Source of the DNA: CAYREV01 sp964423345
GTDB lineage: Bacteria; Bacteroidota; Rhodothermia; Balneolales; Balneolaceae
Assembly: GCA_964423345.1 (NCBI GenBank)
Contig: CAYREV010000054.1
Location: 1-8,102, forward strand
DNA length: 8,102 bases
Direction of reading: 5' to 3'
The position numbers were made by a program, and so were the translations under genes. The notes below the pieces were generated by a model. That model saw nothing but the letters and a program-made list of their open reading frames with translations, was not told where the DNA came from and did not search any database. Shown here piece after piece: positions 5,395 through 8,102 of this stretch. Position 1 is the stretch's first letter. The number at the start of each line of letters is the position of its first letter.

Positions 5395-7998
5395 CTATCC
5401 GTCCCCCATCGCGCCCGCCCCCGGGACCCTTTCAGTACGCCATGGGTCGAAGCAGATGTTGCCGCCTTGCGGAGCGTAGATCGTGTCCCCGAGCCCGTTG
5501 GCTTCGCTACCCGTGCAGGCGTCGACAACGCCGCCGGAGGGGCCGGTGGAGTGACCCCACCAGTTGTGTCGTGCGTCCACGGACCCGTAGCCCCAGGAGT
5601 ACTGGAGGCCGAAGTTGTCGGTGTCGTAGATGTTGTTGTGCGTGATGTTCGCACCGGAGAACCAGGTCGCGATGCCCCACCCGTTCCGGGCGAACGAGTT
5701 CATCTCTACGTCCGCGTGGCTGGCATAGGCAAGCACGAGCCCAGGGCCGTGGTTGTCCTCGAAGGTGTTGTGCGTCAACGAGCCGCCGGGGGACTCCTCC
5801 TGCCTGGCACCCACCCCATTGTTGTGGAAGGTGTTGTTGTGGATCGTGGCGTTGGGAGACCTCACCAGCGCGAGCCCCGTGCCCACCGAGTGCGCGAAGG
5901 TGGTGTTCGCGACCGTGCTGTTCTCCGCGAAGGCGAGGAACGCACCCCGGTACGTGCCGGTGAGGTTGAGTCCATCTACACGGGCTCCCGTAGTATTCAC
6001 TAGGATAACCTGCCCGGCAGATGGCGGTACCTCGGGCTCAACTTGGTCCTTCATGTAGAGAAGGGGCTTGCCTCCGACGATGTTGGTCGCGTCGACCTCG
6101 TGGCGATAGTGGCTTGGATTCGAGGGGTCGCCCGTGATGGCAAGTCCCCGGTCACCCAAGTCGTTGCTGTGAACCTCCATGTTCGAGGAGCTCGCGAGGC
6201 GAACAGCAGCCCACATCGAGCCGTGTACGGTGTTGCCACCGATCTCGGTGCGGGTCCCCTGCTCGACCCACACGCCCCAGTACTGGTTCGCGATCTCGTT
6301 GTTCAGCATGCGCTCGTGCGAACCTCGGACGCTGTGCACCCCGAACGCGGTGTCTGTGAACGTGCTGTTCGCGATCGTGGTGTTATCGGTGCCGGCGAGT
6401 TGGACTCCCGCGAAGGCGTCGGTGACGGTCACGTTCTTCACGCGAACTTGCTCCGTGTTCACCAGGATAACCTGGCCAGCGGGTTCCACCACGTCGACAC
6501 CCACTTGGTCGCGGATGTAGCGCACCGGTTCCCCGTTGAAGGTGTTGGACGGCGGGATCGTGTGCTCGTAATGGTCCACGAGAGGCTCGCGACTGATGTA
6601 GCTGGATATCCCGATGGATCCGCCCTCAAGGCTGTTCTCCCGGAGGGTCGTCTCGTTCGACAAAAGAATCCCGATACCGGTGTCGCCGACCTCCACGAGG
6701 GAGTTGTTCAGCAAGACCGCGCGGTGTGCTTTGTTGAGGAGGATACCATGGAAGGTGCCTGTGAGGGTGTTGTCGGTGATGAGCGGAGCCTCAGTTCCCT
6801 TTGCTCGGATGCCGAAACCGGCAGCCTTCACCAGGGTGTTGTGTTGCACCTTGGAATCCTCGACATCCACCAAGTTGACGCCGGCCAAGTTCCTCGCCAG
6901 CTCGTTGTGAGTGACCTCGATGTCGTGAGAAGCCTCCACATCCACAGCGTGCTGGTAGCTGGCGGAGATGTGGTTGCTGGCGATCCGGACGCCTGAGGAC
7001 CCCTTGACCTCCACCCCCTCGATGTTGTAGGAGAGGTCGTTTCCAACGATGCGGATATCCTCCGACTCCTCAACTTGAACGCCGGCCGCATTCCAGTTGG
7101 CTTGGATTGTACTGTTCCTCACCGAGACGTGTTTGGCGTTACTGAGGATGAGGCCGTTCGTGTAGGGTAGGCCGTTGGGGCCGATGTAAACGTTCTCGAT
7201 GGTAACGTGCGCGGTGGTGTTCCTGATGAGGAGTCCCTTCATTAACGTCGGGGGAGAGATGCACCAGTTTGCGATGACGTACGGGTTGTCGGCGGTGCCG
7301 TTGCCTGCGACGACGCCGCTGCCGGGGCGGTAGATGGGTTCGCCGCTTGGGGTATCTCGATCAAGGATGAACCCGTTGGATCCCTCGTTCTCCGTAATCT
7401 GGATGGGGGGGTGGTGCGTGCAGCCGAGTGATTCCGAGGGGTTGAGGGTGACCTCGTACGACCCGGCATGTCCGAGGCCGCTCGCTGCCACGTGGTCGCC
7501 GTAGGCATCGCCTGTGCCGCTGATCGCCGCGGTGTCGCTCTCGGCGTCGCCGGTGCCCGCGAGCCCAAAGCAGGGGGAACCGTAGGGGTAGAATCCCGGT
7601 AAGAAAAGTATCAGGTCGGGGTTCCAGCCAGAGCAGGATGCGGTGGCGTTCCCGGTGCCGCTGACTGCGAGGGAGCGCCCGTGCGCGTCCCCCATGCCAC
7701 TGGCAGCCACCCACGCGTTCGCCGTGGCGTCGCCTGTGCCACTGAGCGCTATACAGGGGGAAGCGGCGTGCAACAATGTGACGGCTGGAAGCGCGTCGTG
7801 GTCGTCGTCGGGGCAGGCGGTTGCGTTGCCGGTCGCGCTCACGGCCGCCCGGTCGCAGGAGACGTCGTCCTCCGCTGAAACACAGACCCCCGACTCTTGG
7901 TCTTCGGCCTCCTCGGCTGTCACGATGCCGGCGTAGCCGGTGGTGACGAGCACGAGGACTGACAGTAACGCGAGGAGTCTACGTTGTGCTGTCGCCAT
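5395..7998 (-). CDS. Secreted NosD-like right-handed beta-helix protein with N-terminal S-x-T-G-N/D-A repeats (867 aa)
   Basis: ATG at 7998 with AGGAGG 8 nt upstream; TAG stop at 5395-5397. Residues 1-28 are a signal peptide (QRRLLALLSVLVLV, ending VTA before EE). Residues 39-183 hold about eight units such as AISGTGDAYGDHV and AASGLGHAGSYEV, two of them interrupted by long Cys-bracketed loops (C62-C82, C122-C143). Residues 193-248 carry CTHHPPIQITENEG and GNGTADNPYVIANWCI. Residues 255-800 are beta-helix coils, with modules ending AGQVILVNT at 507-515 and 661-669, 154 residues apart. The C-terminus has HNWWGHSTGPSGG and CFDPWRTE. About 17 sequons are seen, and no C-terminal anchor. It is a tandem paralogue of the next gene in the unit: the same domain order and all Cys outside the loops are shared, while coil number and loops differ. 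Expected outside the cell; a carbohydrate or surface ligand is possible but unproven. Confidence 0.92.
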   Translation of the reverse strand: MATAQRRLLALLSVLVLVTTGYAGIVTAEEAEDQESGVCVSAEDDVSCDRAAVSATGNATACPDDDHDALPAVTLLHAASPCIALSGTGDATANAWVAASGMGDAHGRSLAVSGTGNATASCSGWNPDLILFLPGFYPYGSPCFGLAGTGDAESDTAAISGTGDAYGDHVAASGLGHAGSYEVTLNPSESLGCTHHPPIQITENEGSNGFILDRDTPSGEPIYRPGSGVVAGNGTADNPYVIANWCISPPTLMKGLLIRNTTAHVTIENVYIGPNGLPYTNGLILSNAKHVSVRNSTIQANWNAAGVQVEESEDIRIVGNDLSYNIEGVEVKGSSGVRIASNHISASYQHAVDVEASHDIEVTHNELARNLAGVNLVDVEDSKVQHNTLVKAAGFGIRAKGTEAPLITDNTLTGTFHGILLNKAHRAVLLNNSLVEVGDTGIGILLSNETTLRENSLEGGSIGISSYISREPLVDHYEHTIPPSNTFNGEPVRYIRDQVGVDVVEPAGQVILVNTEQVRVKNVTVTDAFAGVQLAGTDNTTIANSTFTDTAFGVHSVRGSHERMLNNEIANQYWGVWVEQGTRTEIGGNTVHGSMWAAVRLASSSNMEVHSNDLGDRGLAITGDPSNPSHYRHEVDATNIVGGKPLLYMKDQVEPEVPPSAGQVILVNTTGARVDGLNLTGTYRGAFLAFAENSTVANTTFAHSVGTGLALVRSPNATIHNNTFHNNGVGARQEESPGGSLTHNTFEDNHGPGLVLAYASHADVEMNSFARNGWGIATWFSGANITHNNIYDTDNFGLQYSWGYGSVDARHNWWGHSTGPSGGVVDACTGSEANGLGDTIYAPQGGNICFDPWRTERVPGAGAMGDG
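5992..6108 (-). repeat. Beta-helix module, second copy in the 867-aa protein
   Basis: Encodes residues 631-669: YRHEVDATN, then GKPLLYMKDQ, then PSAGQVILVNT. It lies 462 bp (154 codons) from the other copy, so the interval is two dozen residues longer than in the paralogue, consistent with one extra helix coil. Confidence 0.85.
6454..6570 (-). repeat. Beta-helix module, first copy in the 867-aa protein
   Basis: Encodes residues 477-515: YEHTIPPSNT, then GEPVRYIRDQ, then EPAGQVILVNT. It corresponds to the module at 3823-3936 in the paralogue. Confidence 0.85.
7450..7884 (-). repeat. S-x-T-G-N/D-A tandem repeats with Cys-bracketed loops, 867-aa protein
   Basis: Encodes residues 39-183, about eight 13-14-residue units with consensus A-V-S-G-T-G-N/D-A. 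Two units are interrupted by insertions of about 20 residues framed by Cys (C62-C82 and C122-C143). The residue after the closing Cys is always hydrophobic and leads straight into the next A/G-L-S/A unit. Two sequons (N58, N117) sit exactly where the repeat has T-G-N-A-T. Confidence 0.8.
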
Positions 7999-8006
7999 TC
8001 CCCAAG

Positions 8007-8012
8007 CCTCCT
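8007..8012 (-). promoter_or_regulatory. Shine-Dalgarno sequence for the start at 7998
   Basis: AGGAGG on the minus strand, 8 nt before ATG 7998; it fixes the start and the signal peptide. Confidence 0.85.
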
Positions 8013-8040
8013 GTGGACGAGTGTTGGAGGAGCGTTAAGT

Positions 8041-8082
8041 GTTCGGGTGTCACTCTGGGCTGGTGTAACCGATTGGTTGCAC
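8041..8082 (-). promoter_or_regulatory. Conserved 42-bp promoter-like element, copy 2
   Basis: On the minus strand: GTGCAACCA, five bases, TTACA, eight bases, GAGTGACACCCGAA, matching the copy at 2721-2762 block for block. With TTACA as a weak TATA box, transcription would start near 8040, giving a leader of about 42 nt that includes the SD. It sits upstream of the first beta-helix gene. Promoter or operator function is inferred from position and conservation. Confidence 0.65.
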
Positions 8083-8102
8083 GGTCCGTTATGGAAGGGA
8101 CC

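Larger units (their letters stand above)
7999..8102. other. Upstream region of the beta-helix transcription unit
   Basis: Holds the SD (8007-8012) and the 42-bp promoter-like element (8041-8082). Only 20 bases remain beyond it; they contain a plus-strand ATG at 8091 that cannot be judged as a gene start. Confidence 0.5.

Noticed and set aside
6043..6996. Long plus-strand open frame (317 codons) antisense to the 867-aa gene
   Set aside because: Same explanation: complementary-strand frame over beta-helix coils, low-complexity Val/His/Asp composition and no SD or family motif.
2779..7998. Calling the beta-helix genes nosD (copper-site maturation of nitrous oxide reductase)
   Set aside because: Only the fold-level repeat is shared. 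There are no nos neighbours, and the extra repeat domain and cap argue for a different extracellular role.
8091..8102. ATG at the right end as a divergent plus-strand gene
   Set aside because: Only four codons are visible and there is no SD before it; no claim can be made.

Overview
The window looks archaeal and GC-rich. Evidence for archaea: a small free-standing protein ending in a TRAM-like domain, and two secreted right-handed beta-helix (NosD-like) proteins with the archaeal signatures 'GNGTADxPYxIxxWCI' and 'AGQVILVNT'. N-glycosylation sequons are dense throughout the secreted proteins, and starts are led by strong Shine-Dalgarno (SD) sequences about 8 nt upstream. A euryarchaeal or Thermoplasmatota-type source seems most likely, but no rRNA or marker gene is present to settle it.

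Left part (1-1751, + strand): a tightly packed cluster of four small genes, with junctions of 1 nt, 0 nt and about 32 nt. In order they are: a 126-residue protein with a faint double-stranded-RNA-binding-like N-terminus, possibly truncated by the window edge; a 183-residue protein with an N-terminal winged-helix-like segment and an unknown C-terminal domain; a 137-residue helix-turn-helix plus TRAM-like protein; and a 120-residue protein with four Cys pairs that looks like a zinc ribbon. The cluster reads as a set of nucleic-acid-binding proteins of unknown process.

Right part (1753-8102, - strand): three secreted-protein genes, transcribed right to left. The first (7998 to 5395, 867 aa) and second (5331 to 2779, 850 aa) are tandem paralogues. 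Each has a 28-residue signal peptide, an N-terminal tract of 12-13-residue S-x-T-G-N/D-A repeats with Cys-bracketed loops, a conserved PYxI/WCI entry block, a long parallel beta-helix containing two copies of an AGQVILVNT module, and a 'NWWG...CFDPWRTE' C-terminal cap with no membrane anchor. The third (2697 to 1753, 314 aa) is an unrelated secreted protein of unknown function.

A 42-bp element with three exactly conserved blocks at fixed spacing lies upstream of the first paralogue and again upstream of the 314-aa gene. The gap between the two paralogues lacks it. This suggests two co-regulated transcription units for one surface or extracellular system. The two gene clusters converge with a single base between their stop codons.
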